A DNA stretch of 64,000 nucleotides, taken from contig CP066886.1 in the NCBI GenBank assembly GCA_016745315.1, positions 6,200,501 through 6,264,500 on the forward strand, given 5' to 3'. A model generated the notes under the pieces. That model was not told the DNA's origin. It did no database searches and was given only the letters and a program-made list of their open reading frames with translations. This DNA is from Arthrospira sp. PCC 9108 (lineage in GTDB: Bacteria; Cyanobacteriota; Cyanobacteriia; Cyanobacteriales; Microcoleaceae). Numbering within the stretch: position 1 is the stretch's first letter; every line of letters begins with the position of its first letter. The translations under genes and the position numbers were made by a program. Shown here in pieces: positions 29,001-37,676 of the stretch.

Positions 29001-31581
29001 GTGCGAGACGTTCAGGCATGAAATAGGGTTGCAATACCCGAAATAACCGCCTGGTGGGGACTTCAACCCCTTGGTTGAATATAAGGAGCGCACTCCTGAC
29101 CATCCTCATAACTGTTTATATGTCCCAACGATTAGTATCCTACGATACAAATCAAGGCAGGGAACCCAAGGTCAAAACAAACTAACTCATACAAATTCCT
29201 TATAGGATGTCCAAAAATGGATAAGTAAAAGTTAGGAAATTAGGGTAACGGCGATAGCCACCCCCAGTTTTGGGAATCACAACCCCAGGATTGAAGCGGG
29301 GAACGGAAGGCTCCGAGGTGCAACCTAACACCAGAAACGAGACCACTGCCAACCATCCATGATTAGGGAAACCGAATGTCTGGCTTGAACCATCGTAAAG
29401 AGTAAGTAGCGAAATAGGTTGATACGCTGCGCTCAAAAGAGTAAGGGGAAAAGTAGGGGTTTTTTTTTACTACCTACACAGACCTTTAAAAGTACCCCGG
29501 TGGAGAGGACAAATCTAAAGATGGAATGCCCATATAAACGGAACGTTTTAAGTCCTCCTGGACTCTGATTATCTGGTCGAGATATCAGTAGGGATAAGTG
29601 TAACCGCAAGTCCTAGAGGATGTGAGATGTGACCAGAAGCCAACGCCCTGCTGTAATGGTAGGGATATGCTAACAGGTCACGGTTTGATTGTAAGAATAG
29701 AGTCTAATAAGAGTCAAAATGGCGATAGCGAGTTTAAAGAAAGGATTTGGTAAACCCAAACCAATCAAGACTACGAACAACGCATGGAAGGCAATCCCAT
29801 GGACTAAGGTTCAACGGAAAGTTTTCAAGCTCCAAAAGAGTATATTTCAAGCAGCTAAATCGGGACAAGACGCAAAGGCACGAAGGTTGCAACGTCTATT
29901 GGTGAAATCGTATTATGCCCGGCTCTTAGCAGTGCGGCGAGTGACCCAAGATAATCAAGGCAAGAAAACAGCCGGGGTTGATGGAGTAAGAGCAATCTCT
30001 CCAAGACAAAGGTTAGAAATTGTCAAAAACATTAAGGGAAACCTCAAAGCAAAACCACTGCGAAGGGTGTGGATTCCAAAACCTGGTAGGGATGAAAAAC
30101 GCCCACTAGGCATACCCACAATCCAAGATAGAGCAAGGCAAGCTTTGGTTAAGTCGGCCCTCGAACCTGAATGGGAATCGAGGTTTGAAGGCACAAGCTA
30201 TGGGTTCCGACCCGGACGGTCAGCACAAGATGCAATAAGTAGAATATATACTGCCATAAATCAAGGACAATACTATGTTCTTGATGCTGATATAGCAAAA
30301 TGCTTTGACCGAATAAACCATGATTACCTATTGTCCAAAATTCATTGTCCAAGCAGCTTGAAGAGAGACCTGAAACAATGGCTCAAAGCTGGCGTGCTAG
30401 ATAACGGTGTATTTGAGGATACAGAAGCAGGGACACCCCAAGGAGGAGTAATAAGTCCACTACTAGCCAACATCGCACTGGATGGAATAGAAAGGTTAGT
30501 CAAAGAAATGTATCCAAATAAAGGCAGCACCAATCAGGTAAACCTTATAAGATATGCCGATGATTTTGTGGTCATCTCCAAAGACCTAGGAATCATTGAA
30601 CAGTGCATGACTGCTATTTCTATATGGCTAAAACCTGTAGGACTAGAGATTAGACCTGAAAAAACCCGAATATGTCACACACTCAATCCTATTGAGTATA
30701 ATGGCAAGATTGAGGAACCTGGGTTTGATTTTCTAGGATTCAATATCAGGCAATATCCCGTAGGAAAGTATAAATCTGGGAAAACAGGGGGGCCTAAGAG
30801 TCGATTAATCGGACATAAAACCCACATAAAACCCAGCAACAAAGCAGTTAAAGCCCACACAGAAGTGATTAAAGGTGTGATTAAACAACATAGAACAGCA
30901 CCTCAATCAGCCTTGATTAGTAGACTAAATCCAATTATTCGGGGATGGTCAAATTATTACTCAGCGGTAGTCTCAACAGAGACCTTCAATAAGCTAGACA
31001 AAACAATCTGGCAAATGTTAAAGGCATGGACAGTATCAAGATGCGGAAAGGCAAATCACGAAAAGCTAAGTAATTATTTCAGACATGGAACAATTAAACT
31101 TAGCAATGGGAAAGAAAGACACGAAAATTGGCTATTCCAAACCAAAGATGGGTTACATCTATTCAAACATAACTGGACTCCAATTGTCAGACATACCCTA
31201 ATACGCCCCGACGCAACACCATACGACGGAAATTGGACTTACTGGGCAACCAGGAAAGGACAAGCAATCGACACGCCAATTAGGGTAGCAAAACTACTCA
31301 AAAAACAAAAAGGTAGATGTACCTGGTGTGGGCAATTCTTTACCCCATCAGACTTAATTGAAATAGACCACATTGTACCTAGAAGCCAAGGCGGAAAGGA
31401 TGACTACAAGAATCTTCAATTATTACACCGCCATTGTCACGACGATAAAACAGCTCTTGATGAAGAGATGATGCTGTACTCTTAACAAGGAGACGGTCAA
31501 ACTAGGAGCCGTATGAGGTGAAAGTCTCATGTACGGTTTTGTATGGGAGGGGGAGATGGCGACATCTCTCTCGACCCCTAC
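29001..31581 (+). mobile_element. Group II intron, copy 1, antisense within the fibre gene
   Basis: Starts with GTGCGAGAC, a typical group II 5' end. It contains about 720 bases of ribozyme sequence, the intron-encoded protein, then domain V (31506-31539, with the AGC triad in GAGCCG and the GAAA tetraloop region GGTGAAAGTC) and domain VI. Ends are uncertain by one or two bases because both copies share an A before the start and CTC after the end. By eye it is identical over its whole length to the copy at 54981-57561, which implies very recent movement. Its orientation opposes the host gene. Confidence 0.9.
29719..31485 (+). CDS. ltrA: Group II intron-encoded reverse transcriptase/maturase with HNH endonuclease
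   Basis: A 588-residue multifunctional protein. The reverse transcriptase (about 60-370) shows GVDG, IPKPGRDEKRPLGIPT, YGFRPGRSAQDA, GTPQGGVISPLLANI and the catalytic YADD (279-282). The maturase domain X follows (about 390-480, with NPIIRGWSNYYS). The C-terminal HNH nuclease (about 530-588) has CTWCGQFF, EIDHIVPRSQGG and LLHRHCHDDK. It would assist splicing and mobility by target-primed reverse transcription. It is uninterrupted and identical to the second copy. Confidence 0.95.
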   Translation: MAIASLKKGFGKPKPIKTTNNAWKAIPWTKVQRKVFKLQKSIFQAAKSGQDAKARRLQRLLVKSYYARLLAVRRVTQDNQGKKTAGVDGVRAISPRQRLEIVKNIKGNLKAKPLRRVWIPKPGRDEKRPLGIPTIQDRARQALVKSALEPEWESRFEGTSYGFRPGRSAQDAISRIYTAINQGQYYVLDADIAKCFDRINHDYLLSKIHCPSSLKRDLKQWLKAGVLDNGVFEDTEAGTPQGGVISPLLANIALDGIERLVKEMYPNKGSTNQVNLIRYADDFVVISKDLGIIEQCMTAISIWLKPVGLEIRPEKTRICHTLNPIEYNGKIEEPGFDFLGFNIRQYPVGKYKSGKTGGPKSRLIGHKTHIKPSNKAVKAHTEVIKGVIKQHRTAPQSALISRLNPIIRGWSNYYSAVVSTETFNKLDKTIWQMLKAWTVSRCGKANHEKLSNYFRHGTIKLSNGKERHENWLFQTKDGLHLFKHNWTPIVRHTLIRPDATPYDGNWTYWATRKGQAIDTPIRVAKLLKKQKGRCTWCGQFFTPSDLIEIDHIVPRSQGGKDDYKNLQLLHRHCHDDKTALDEEMMLYS

Positions 31582-32550
31582 TCTACCTTCACTCGGGTTA
31601 AACTCATCCCCCAACACTCGACTAACCGCATCAGAAGCACGTGTTACGCTGGTGGCTTGAGTAGGGGTGTAAGGGGATGGTGTTGATGATGCTTCTAGTT
31701 GTGTACCCCAAATGTAGATACCTGAAATGCCATCACCTGTGTAAAGAATGCTAGACCCATTATTCAAGTAATGCACTATTGTTGCAGTAGCAGTTGATGA
31801 TGCTGTTGAGGTAATTGAGCATCTATACCATCCGTTTCCCATAGACGTTACTGATGAAGAAACAAGTCCTCCTCCTGCTGTAATTGCTCTAGTCAGTAAA
31901 TTGAAATTTGCGAAAGAATTGGCGGGAAATTGAGTGGCAAATGCAATTACAAGAATCGAGCGTTCTGCGGCTTTAGCATATATGGTTAATGTATATGTTG
32001 TCCCAGATGTTGCAGAAAATGTACGATTTACATGGTGGGCGGTGTTTGTGCTTGAATCCTCAACTAACTTGTCACCAGTTAAATTTCCATCAAGCGCAAC
32101 AATTACATTTGGCGTAATACTTGCTCGTGTTTTTGTCCAAGTCGCATTATCAAAATCCTCACTCCACGATACCAAATTAGTCCTCTGTTCCTCCACCAAC
32201 GACCCTAACCGTTCACCCGTTTCAGGATTAAATGTGTATCTAGGCTTATTCACTGCGGCTGTACGAATCCTGCCTGCTGCGTCTACATACGTTGCCGTAG
32301 ATGCTCTAGTAACAGTGTAAGTGTCTGTTACAGGTTCTGTTATCCATTCTTCACCATTGTAGCGTGTGTTGGATTTACCAAACTGAGTTGAAAGGGTAGG
32401 TTCTATAGAGATGCGAGGTTCAACGTTATACGTATTTGAGTCAATAACTGCTTGTATCCGTTCATTAGTTAAATACAGATTAACTTCACCTTCTGGCAAG
32501 TCATCGGTTGATTGCCCAAACTTACTAGAGTAAATGTTGAAATTAGTCAT
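31582..32550 (-). pseudogene. N-terminal part of a phage fibre/spike-like protein, split by the group II intron
   Basis: About 323 residues from the ATG at 32550. The start (FNIYSSKFGQSTDDLPEGE, then NLYLTNERIQAVIDS) resembles the attachment region of phage fibres. The middle has the GERLGSLVEEQRTNLV pattern and a jelly-roll-like carbohydrate-binding region (about 120-285) seen in phage head-spike and fibre proteins, followed by SDAVSRVL. Coding proceeds to EFNPSEGR and is then cut by the antisense intron at 31581. Reading into the intron adds only unrelated codons. Confidence 0.72.
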
Positions 32551-32616
32551 AACTGCCTCTATATTGATTATTTAATTAAATGGCTAATAACTTAATACTA
32601 GCCATTCATTTGATGA

Positions 32617-32964
32617 TTACATATTGATATATTCGATAATTGTAACGCTGATACTAGCGCTAGATTCTGCTATCGCCTGTAACTTAGTTCTACCCCACGT
32701 TATTGAGATGGTATCACCTGGCTTAACCGAAAATGCAGCGTCTGACACGCTATCACCTGTAGGGTCAAATATTAGATGTACATTGGTATTTGACCGATTC
32801 TTTACAAACACCGTTCTACCGTTACTGGTAGCATTGATAGGCACAACTTCCGTGATAGTGTTAGCAGTCAAACTTATCGCGGTAGTTTCGGGAGTTCCCG
32901 GTATTTTACTGCTAATGTTTAGAGTGTCTAAATTGACAATAGAACTGTAAATTGAGAAACTCAT
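32617..32964 (-). CDS. Small structural-like protein of the element
   Basis: A 115-residue beta-rich protein, mainly Ser, Thr, Val and Ile. The start MSFSIYSSIVNLD resembles the start of the neighbouring fibre protein (FNIYSSKFG), hinting at a shared attachment segment. The central part (ATSNGRTVFVKNRSNTNVHL, then DTISITWG) looks like a small beta sandwich of the kind used in virion decoration or fibre-associated proteins. I cannot name a family. It lies between the fibre gene and the 264-residue gene on the same strand. Confidence 0.55.
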   Translation of the reverse strand: MSFSIYSSIVNLDTLNISSKIPGTPETTAISLTANTITEVVPINATSNGRTVFVKNRSNTNVHLIFDPTGDSVSDAAFSVKPGDTISITWGRTKLQAIAESSASISVTIIEYINM

Positions 32965-32990
32965 AATAAACTCCTAAATCAAAGTATAAT

Positions 32991-33785
32991 TTACCAATTT
33001 ATTATTTGTTTTAATCCAACAATATTGGTTACGCTATCCTCAGTTATAGCATAGATAGAAGCTGTTGATTTTAGTTCATCATCCCACCCAGCGTTAGGAG
33101 GTAAATATAGGCATTGATAAGGTACACAGTTACTGATATCACCGTGACAAAACCATACCCCTACAGAACCTACGTTTTGTAAGTGCAACCTATACCGATT
33201 AATATTTGAGGGTCTAACTAATGTGGGGGTATTGCCTATTGTCACCCCAAAATTTTCGGGTTGTGTCAATGTAGGGGTTTTAGGAACTGTATCGAGTTGA
33301 TATTCAGCCATGCCCAAAATATTAATAGAATCATTGTTATGTAACTGAGTTAAACACCTAGCTTTAACTATTGAGTTGCTATCAATTGCTAAACCTTCGT
33401 TTTGATTAGTGATTAATTCAATTAACAGGTTTTCGGTGTGAATGCCTCCATAATATGGCAATTTGACAATCCCTAAATTTAACCCGTTTTCTGTTGCCAT
33501 ATTCCCATAAAATATTTGTAAATCTACCGCTTCCTGCAACACTTCCTGTTTTTTTTCCCACCGTTGGTAATAGCTATCTTCCGGGTAAATTGTGGGGATT
33601 TGTGATTGTGCAATACTGGGAGTGTAACATCTAGCGTTTAACGATGATATATAGCTGTAAATACCGATATCATATTTATATCTTTCTGTTATTAATGATT
33701 CTAAAATAGTCCCGTTAAATAACTCTATGGCGTTACTCCAGTTAGCAGCGTTTATATGAGCCGCGATATTTTTAACACCTCTCAT
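32991..33785 (-). CDS. Structural-like protein of the element, unknown
   Basis: A 264-residue protein. The first half is mixed helical. The second half (from about residue 175: GVTIGNTPTLVRPSNINRY) is beta-rich and includes VGVWFCHGDI and CLYLPPNAGWDDELKSTASIYAITED, similar in style to the small beta protein next to it. It is the first gene of the minus-strand group, and 78 bases separate it from the divergent plus-strand array. A minor virion or fibre-base role is an inference from position. Confidence 0.5.
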   Translation of the reverse strand: MRGVKNIAAHINAANWSNAIELFNGTILESLITERYKYDIGIYSYISSLNARCYTPSIAQSQIPTIYPEDSYYQRWEKKQEVLQEAVDLQIFYGNMATENGLNLGIVKLPYYGGIHTENLLIELITNQNEGLAIDSNSIVKARCLTQLHNNDSINILGMAEYQLDTVPKTPTLTQPENFGVTIGNTPTLVRPSNINRYRLHLQNVGSVGVWFCHGDISNCVPYQCLYLPPNAGWDDELKSTASIYAITEDSVTNIVGLKQIINW

Positions 33786-33863
33786 GATTTCCCTTATTTA
33801 ATGGATTTAGTAACATAATTATACTATCATATAATACTATTAAACTTAGTACAAAACGTTAAT
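33786..33863. promoter_or_regulatory. Divergent promoter region of the element
   Basis: This 78-base AT-rich spacer separates the minus-strand structural-like group from the plus-strand array. TATAAT at 33830-33835 could be a -10 box for the plus strand. No clear -35 box or operator was seen. Assignment rests mainly on the divergent layout. Confidence 0.35.
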
Positions 33864-35285
33864 ATGGTTAGAGACAGACGGACGATTAGAGACAAACCAA
33901 AGGTTAGACCTCGCTCGGGAGTTAGATATGACACAGCTCCCTTTAGATTAAACGATGACCCCGGTAAACTAGGAGACCCGTTTCGAGGTTGGACTGGAGA
34001 CCCATACGGGAGGGAATTAGATACTCGAAACAAATTTATAAGTGATTCTAAATATGTAGCTCCTGAATACTGGGATGCAGATGAATATCACAAAAAAAGA
34101 GAAGCTGAAGAAAGGGAAAAAAGAGAGGATATTAAAAAAGAGGCAACTGTCAAGGAACCACCAAACAGAGATGAACCAAAGGGAGGAAAAAAACCTAGGG
34201 GAAAGGGTGGCGCTGGTAGAGGTTTTGGCGGTCCTAATAGCGGTGACGAGGTAGATGATGATAAAGGAAGGCGACCAGGCGATAGTTCAGATGATGATTC
34301 AGATGATGATTCAGACAATGGAAATGGCGGAAATGGCAATATCGGTTGTACCATAAAAGCTAATGAAAAGTACAGCGTTGAAGAGTTCGACAGACAAATG
34401 GGTAGCGGGGGATGCTGTAATCCTCCACCAAGTGGAAGTAGCATCACTTTTTTTAGTCATATGGATTGGAGGTGGGGAGAAACTCCTCAACCAACAGGAA
34501 GTGAGAGGTTTTTTTATACGCAAGGACAGTGGGAGTCTGAGTGGGCATACGGCGACCCTGATTTAATGTTTGAAAGTATAGGTGTATTTTGTGATTGGTG
34601 GATGGAATGCACAGAATTTGATTATGTAATTCCTAGATTTTCCGCGAGCACAAAAGATATCCCGCAATGCATCGAAGGAGAAGAACCTGAAAATATACGA
34701 ACGATAACAATACCAGATATGAACGAAGAATGCTGTGGAATGATTAGAAGGATTTACGAGTTCCTAGACCCTGAATCCTTTCCGGCTGAAATGCCGGAAA
34801 AAATCACGGTTAATGCTGATAATCCAGAGAACAGAATTAAACGAATAAACACATTGCCAGAATGGTTAATGTATCGATTTGACATCGATGACGAAAGATG
34901 GGGTGAATTTGAAGTTAAAGTAGAGATTGATGATGTCAATCTAATGACAAAAGCAGAAGAAAAAGCCGAAATCAAATTACCTAACTTAGCTGAATCAATT
35001 GCTGAAATATTCGGGATGGTAATGGAAATTGCCATCTCCCATCAAGTGACACAAAACGCTGTTTTAACCTGTTTACATGAAGCAGGTTTGGCGCATTCAG
35101 CAGCCTTTAAAGCTGGTAGAGAGGTCTCAGAAATATTAGATTATTTAGGATTTAAAACTGAAGAAAAATACGCAACAATTAAAACAGCGTTTACTCCAGA
35201 AGCTGATAATTTTGAGGAACTACTAGAACCTAATGAAAGTAAAGTTAAAATCACTAATCAAAAGAACGCGAAAGAAACACTATAA
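33864..35285 (+). CDS. Unknown element protein with charged disordered linker
   Basis: A 473-residue protein. Residues 1-75 are basic. About 75-160 is a charged, low-complexity linker, with Lys/Glu runs and then alternating Asp/Ser (DSSDDDSDDDSDNGNGGNGN). The rest (about 165-473) looks globular, with cysteine pairs (GGCCNPP and EECCGM). No family recognised. The TAA at 35283-35285 is followed in the same frame by 83 open codons up to 35537, where the next gene starts on TAATG. So either the true product is longer and this stop is a mutation or is read through, or a separate small gene follows. Confidence 0.55.
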   Translation: MVRDRRTIRDKPKVRPRSGVRYDTAPFRLNDDPGKLGDPFRGWTGDPYGRELDTRNKFISDSKYVAPEYWDADEYHKKREAEEREKREDIKKEATVKEPPNRDEPKGGKKPRGKGGAGRGFGGPNSGDEVDDDKGRRPGDSSDDDSDDDSDNGNGGNGNIGCTIKANEKYSVEEFDRQMGSGGCCNPPPSGSSITFFSHMDWRWGETPQPTGSERFFYTQGQWESEWAYGDPDLMFESIGVFCDWWMECTEFDYVIPRFSASTKDIPQCIEGEEPENIRTITIPDMNEECCGMIRRIYEFLDPESFPAEMPEKITVNADNPENRIKRINTLPEWLMYRFDIDDERWGEFEVKVEIDDVNLMTKAEEKAEIKLPNLAESIAEIFGMVMEIAISHQVTQNAVLTCLHEAGLAHSAAFKAGREVSEILDYLGFKTEEKYATIKTAFTPEADNFEELLEPNESKVKITNQKNAKETL

Positions 35286-35405
35286 ATAACATTAAATCAA
35301 ATAAAGAAAATATTCTCAATAGTTAGAGCGCAAGGTACTTTACAAGTTAATGGTAATGACCCGTCAAAAGACATATTAGCCGATTTAACTAGGTTATATG
35401 ATTCA

Positions 35406-35537
35406 ATGAAAAAACAGGATGATATTAGAGAACAGGAAACCAAGAAAGTACAAGAATTATTGAAAAAAGACTTTCCTGATATCAAGATAGAAACCGAATT
35501 GATTGACGGCGATAACCCACTAAGAGGAACTTTGTAA
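35406..35537 (+). CDS. Small helical protein or detached C-terminus of the preceding gene
   Basis: From the ATG at 35406 there are 43 residues (MKKQDDIREQETKKVQELLK at the start, ending LIDGDNPLRGTL). The frame is open from directly behind the upstream stop at 35285, and the extra residues (IVRAQGTLQVNGNDPSKDIL) look like coding sequence but have no good start codon. Its stop overlaps the next start as TAATG, which supports translation through this frame. It could be the C-terminal part of the 33864 gene. Confidence 0.45.
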   Translation: MKKQDDIREQETKKVQELLKKDFPDIKIETELIDGDNPLRGTL

Positions 35538-36724
35538 TGGTTGCCAGAAGTGCAAGAATGCTAAGGAGTACTCGTAGCTTGTCTAGCCGTCAAACTCGTA
35601 GCAGTATAGGTAGGAATGGCGTTAGACAAGTTAATTTAGCTCAGAGAACATCTACTCAAGAGATGGGTTGGTTTGGCAAGCTATGGGCAAAAATAACTGG
35701 TAAAGTTGTTGAATGGGGCAAAAGTTTTGGAGGTTGGTTATGGGAAGGAATTACTAAGTTTTTATCTAACTTTAGTTTTGAGAAAGTAGCACGATTTATC
35801 ACGTCTAATTGGGATAGTTTCTGGAATTTCAACTGGAATATATCAGATGAACAGATAGACAAAAATATGATGAATATTGCTAATCAATTTATTAGTACTA
35901 CCGCCGGTTTTTTGGGTAATATGGCAGGTAAATTAGTTTGTGGAGTATTGCCTACCATTGGTATTGCATTTATCAACAAAGCCGCTGCTATGCACATTGC
36001 CTTAAGCAAGGGACCTGAAATGCTTATGGAAGTATCTACAGCTTTCGGCTCATACGTTAAACAATCATTTGGCATGGCTATGAAAGCCATAGCATGGCAA
36101 CTGTTTAAACATGGTAGACGGGTTGTTAAAATGTTTTTAGATAAAAGTCCTTCAACACTTGCAACGGCTATTGTTTCAATGGTTCCTGGTGGTAAAGGAA
36201 CGATTGAAAAGTGGGGTGACGAAAAAGGTGAGGAATGGAGTTTCGGTAAACAGAGAAGGGAAGCTAGGGAGAAATTACCAGAAAGCTATGACGGAAATAT
36301 TAACACTATTTGGAATCAAGATAGTAGTGAAGAATTTTGGGAGGAATTCTCAGATAATTGTAAAGAAGCGATTATTTTAGTTGCTCAAGGATTAGATGAA
36401 TATATTGCATTACAACGCATTGAGGAAAATAGACAACAACAATTAGTTAACGCGGTTGTAGAAAATGGTGGAGAGCGATTTAGACTAGTATCATCATTAA
36501 GAAACCTTCAAGAAAATGTAGCAAATGTGTTAGCTCAAACTGAAATACTAGGTAATCGTGATATAGGGCAATTTGTGGGTTCCGGTGATATCTCTGAAGT
36601 TCCGAATAGTAGTAATTTAAAAATTCAGTTAACCTTTATTTTATATAACTACGAAAAACCTCCATATTGGACTAAGGAAAGACGGTCAAAACTACAAAAA
36701 ACTCAAATAGAACTCCATCAGTAG
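35537..36724 (+). CDS. Unknown element protein with amphipathic/hydrophobic helices
   Basis: A 395-residue protein. The N-terminus is arginine- and serine-rich (SRQTRSSIGRNGVRQ). Residues about 45-210 are tryptophan-rich with hydrophobic helices (FLGNMAGKLVCGVLPTIGIA and ATAIVSMVPGG), suggestive of membrane interaction. The last part is helical and acidic. No family recognised. A membrane-penetrating or pilot-type virion role would fit but is speculative. It starts at ATG 35537, overlapping the upstream stop. Near its 3' end a run of six A residues (36696-36701) precedes an open -1 frame leading into the next gene. Confidence 0.55.
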   Translation: MVARSARMLRSTRSLSSRQTRSSIGRNGVRQVNLAQRTSTQEMGWFGKLWAKITGKVVEWGKSFGGWLWEGITKFLSNFSFEKVARFITSNWDSFWNFNWNISDEQIDKNMMNIANQFISTTAGFLGNMAGKLVCGVLPTIGIAFINKAAAMHIALSKGPEMLMEVSTAFGSYVKQSFGMAMKAIAWQLFKHGRRVVKMFLDKSPSTLATAIVSMVPGGKGTIEKWGDEKGEEWSFGKQRREAREKLPESYDGNINTIWNQDSSEEFWEEFSDNCKEAIILVAQGLDEYIALQRIEENRQQQLVNAVVENGGERFRLVSSLRNLQENVANVLAQTEILGNRDIGQFVGSGDISEVPNSSNLKIQLTFILYNYEKPPYWTKERRSKLQKTQIELHQ

Positions 36725-36819
36725 AAAGACACGAAATAACCTGGGATAAATTACAAAGGATATTTACTCAACCTAGTAAATCAGCGTTCACAAAAGGCAA
36801 TATCAAAGTAACCTGCAAT

Positions 36820-37119
36820 ATGCGAAATGGTAGAACATTCTCGTTTTTTGTGAATGAATCTAGCAAGTCAGATGCTGAACGTATTTGCAAGGATTTAGTA
36901 CAATTAACAAATTCTTCAATTGTTTATCCTTTACTATTTGAGGAAAGGAAAGGTTTTGGCGGTAGGGAAAATGCGAAACGAATAAAGGAAACAAAAATGT
37001 ATATATCGGAGGTTAAAATACTTAACTGGGAATTAATTGATAAATTTGAACAAGCCAAAATCGATATGGAGAGAATAGTGTTTTGGCAATGTACAAAGAC
37101 CCTAGGAAGTCTAAAGTAA
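36820..37119 (+). CDS. Unknown element protein, possibly a -1 frame extension of the preceding gene
   Basis: From the ATG at 36820 there are 99 residues (SFFVNESSKSDAERICKDLV in the middle). The frame is open upstream to 36676 and that part also looks coding (VERHEITWDKLQRIFTQPSK), but it has no acceptable start. A -1 slip on the A6 run at 36696-36701 would join it to the 395-residue protein. A simple indel in the DNA would do the same. The start given is therefore provisional. Function unknown. Confidence 0.5.
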   Translation: MRNGRTFSFFVNESSKSDAERICKDLVQLTNSSIVYPLLFEERKGFGGRENAKRIKETKMYISEVKILNWELIDKFEQAKIDMERIVFWQCTKTLGSLK

Positions 37120-37232
37120 AAATTCCTTTACATTTTGAGAAGAAACCTAAGTGGGTAGATGACGCAATCAGAACAGCTACTAGAACGTCGTTAGAAATTA
37201 AAACTGGGAGTCAGCCACCAACTACAGCTTAA
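37089..37232 (+). CDS. 47-residue basic protein overlapping the preceding gene
   Basis: ATG at 37089 to TAA at 37232, overlapping the previous gene by 31 bases in another frame. The product is basic with a proline/lysine-rich start (MYKDPRKSKVKIPLHFEKKP). Compact overlapping organisation of this kind is typical of viral genomes and supports the call. No family recognised. Confidence 0.45.
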   Translation: MYKDPRKSKVKIPLHFEKKPKWVDDAIRTATRTSLEIKTGSQPPTTA

Positions 37233-37253
37233 TGTAGTTTTCATTGAATAGAA

Positions 37254-37269
37254 GCTACATATATGTAGC
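37254..37269 (+). promoter_or_regulatory. 16-bp perfect palindrome upstream of the 83-residue gene
   Basis: GCTACATATATGTAGC is a perfect palindrome 76 bases before the ATG at 37345. It could be an operator or the terminator stem of the upstream genes. A second, imperfect inverted pair (AGCTAACACC and GGTGCTATCT, about 37289-37319) lies closer to the gene. Together they mark the start of a separate transcription unit. Confidence 0.45.
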
Positions 37270-37344
37270 ATTTCCTTAACGAAAATATAGCTAACACCTA
37301 TATCAGTTTGGTGCTATCTTATTACTATTGATTTATTAGAGGTA

Positions 37345-37596
37345 ATGACTATGGCAAGCCCCGTAACTCTTAATGGTCCCACTCTCGAACACCAATTGTT
37401 AGAAGTTATCGAGCAAGTTCAACGTGCACAGATAAACGCAACTAGAAACCCTAATGGTGTAACGGTAGTTACAGCTTATACCCGCAACATGGCAACTGGA
37501 GCTGTGACAGTATCCCTAACAATCCCTACTGATGATGTTTTGGATGCTACTAATGGCTCTATCGATGTAGAAGCTATTGCTGTTTTTGTTGACTAG
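37345..37596 (+). CDS. 83-residue element protein, candidate abundant structural subunit
   Basis: An ATG at 37345 with an upstream GAGGT-like ribosome binding site (TAGAGGTAATG). The small protein begins with a helical segment (LEHQLLEVIEQVQRAQINAT) and ends in a beta-rich part (TGAVTVSLTIPTDDVLD). An internal ATG at 37351 is an alternative start. It is isolated between a palindrome and a 10-bp stem-loop, an arrangement used for strongly expressed single genes with partial read-through. No family recognised; the structural role is inferred from context only. Confidence 0.55.
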   Translation: MTMASPVTLNGPTLEHQLLEVIEQVQRAQINATRNPNGVTVVTAYTRNMATGAVTVSLTIPTDDVLDATNGSIDVEAIAVFVD

Positions 37597-37607
37597 GGTT
37601 CATTAAC

Positions 37608-37640
37608 TAGGTAGACAACAATAGTGTTAATGTCTACCTA
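37608..37640 (+). terminator. 10-bp perfect stem-loop between two element genes
   Basis: TAGGTAGACA (37608-37617) pairs perfectly with TGTCTACCTA (37631-37640) around a 13-base loop, and T-rich sequence follows. It lies directly after the 83-residue gene and before the 213-residue gene. It is likely a partial terminator or an mRNA-stabilising stem setting different expression levels. Confidence 0.6.
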
Positions 37641-37676
37641 TCTAAGGTTTTGTTTGATAATTAATGAGGTTAAATT

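Noticed and set aside
29200..29436. 78-residue open frame inside the intron (and its twin at 55180-55416)
   Set aside because: It lies antisense across the ribozyme domain I-III region, where structure rather than coding is expected.
29719..32550. Diversity-generating retroelement, because a reverse transcriptase lies within a fibre gene
   Set aside because: The reverse transcriptase has a maturase and HNH domain, a group II domain V follows it, and an identical copy lies elsewhere without any fibre gene. No template/variable repeat pair was seen.
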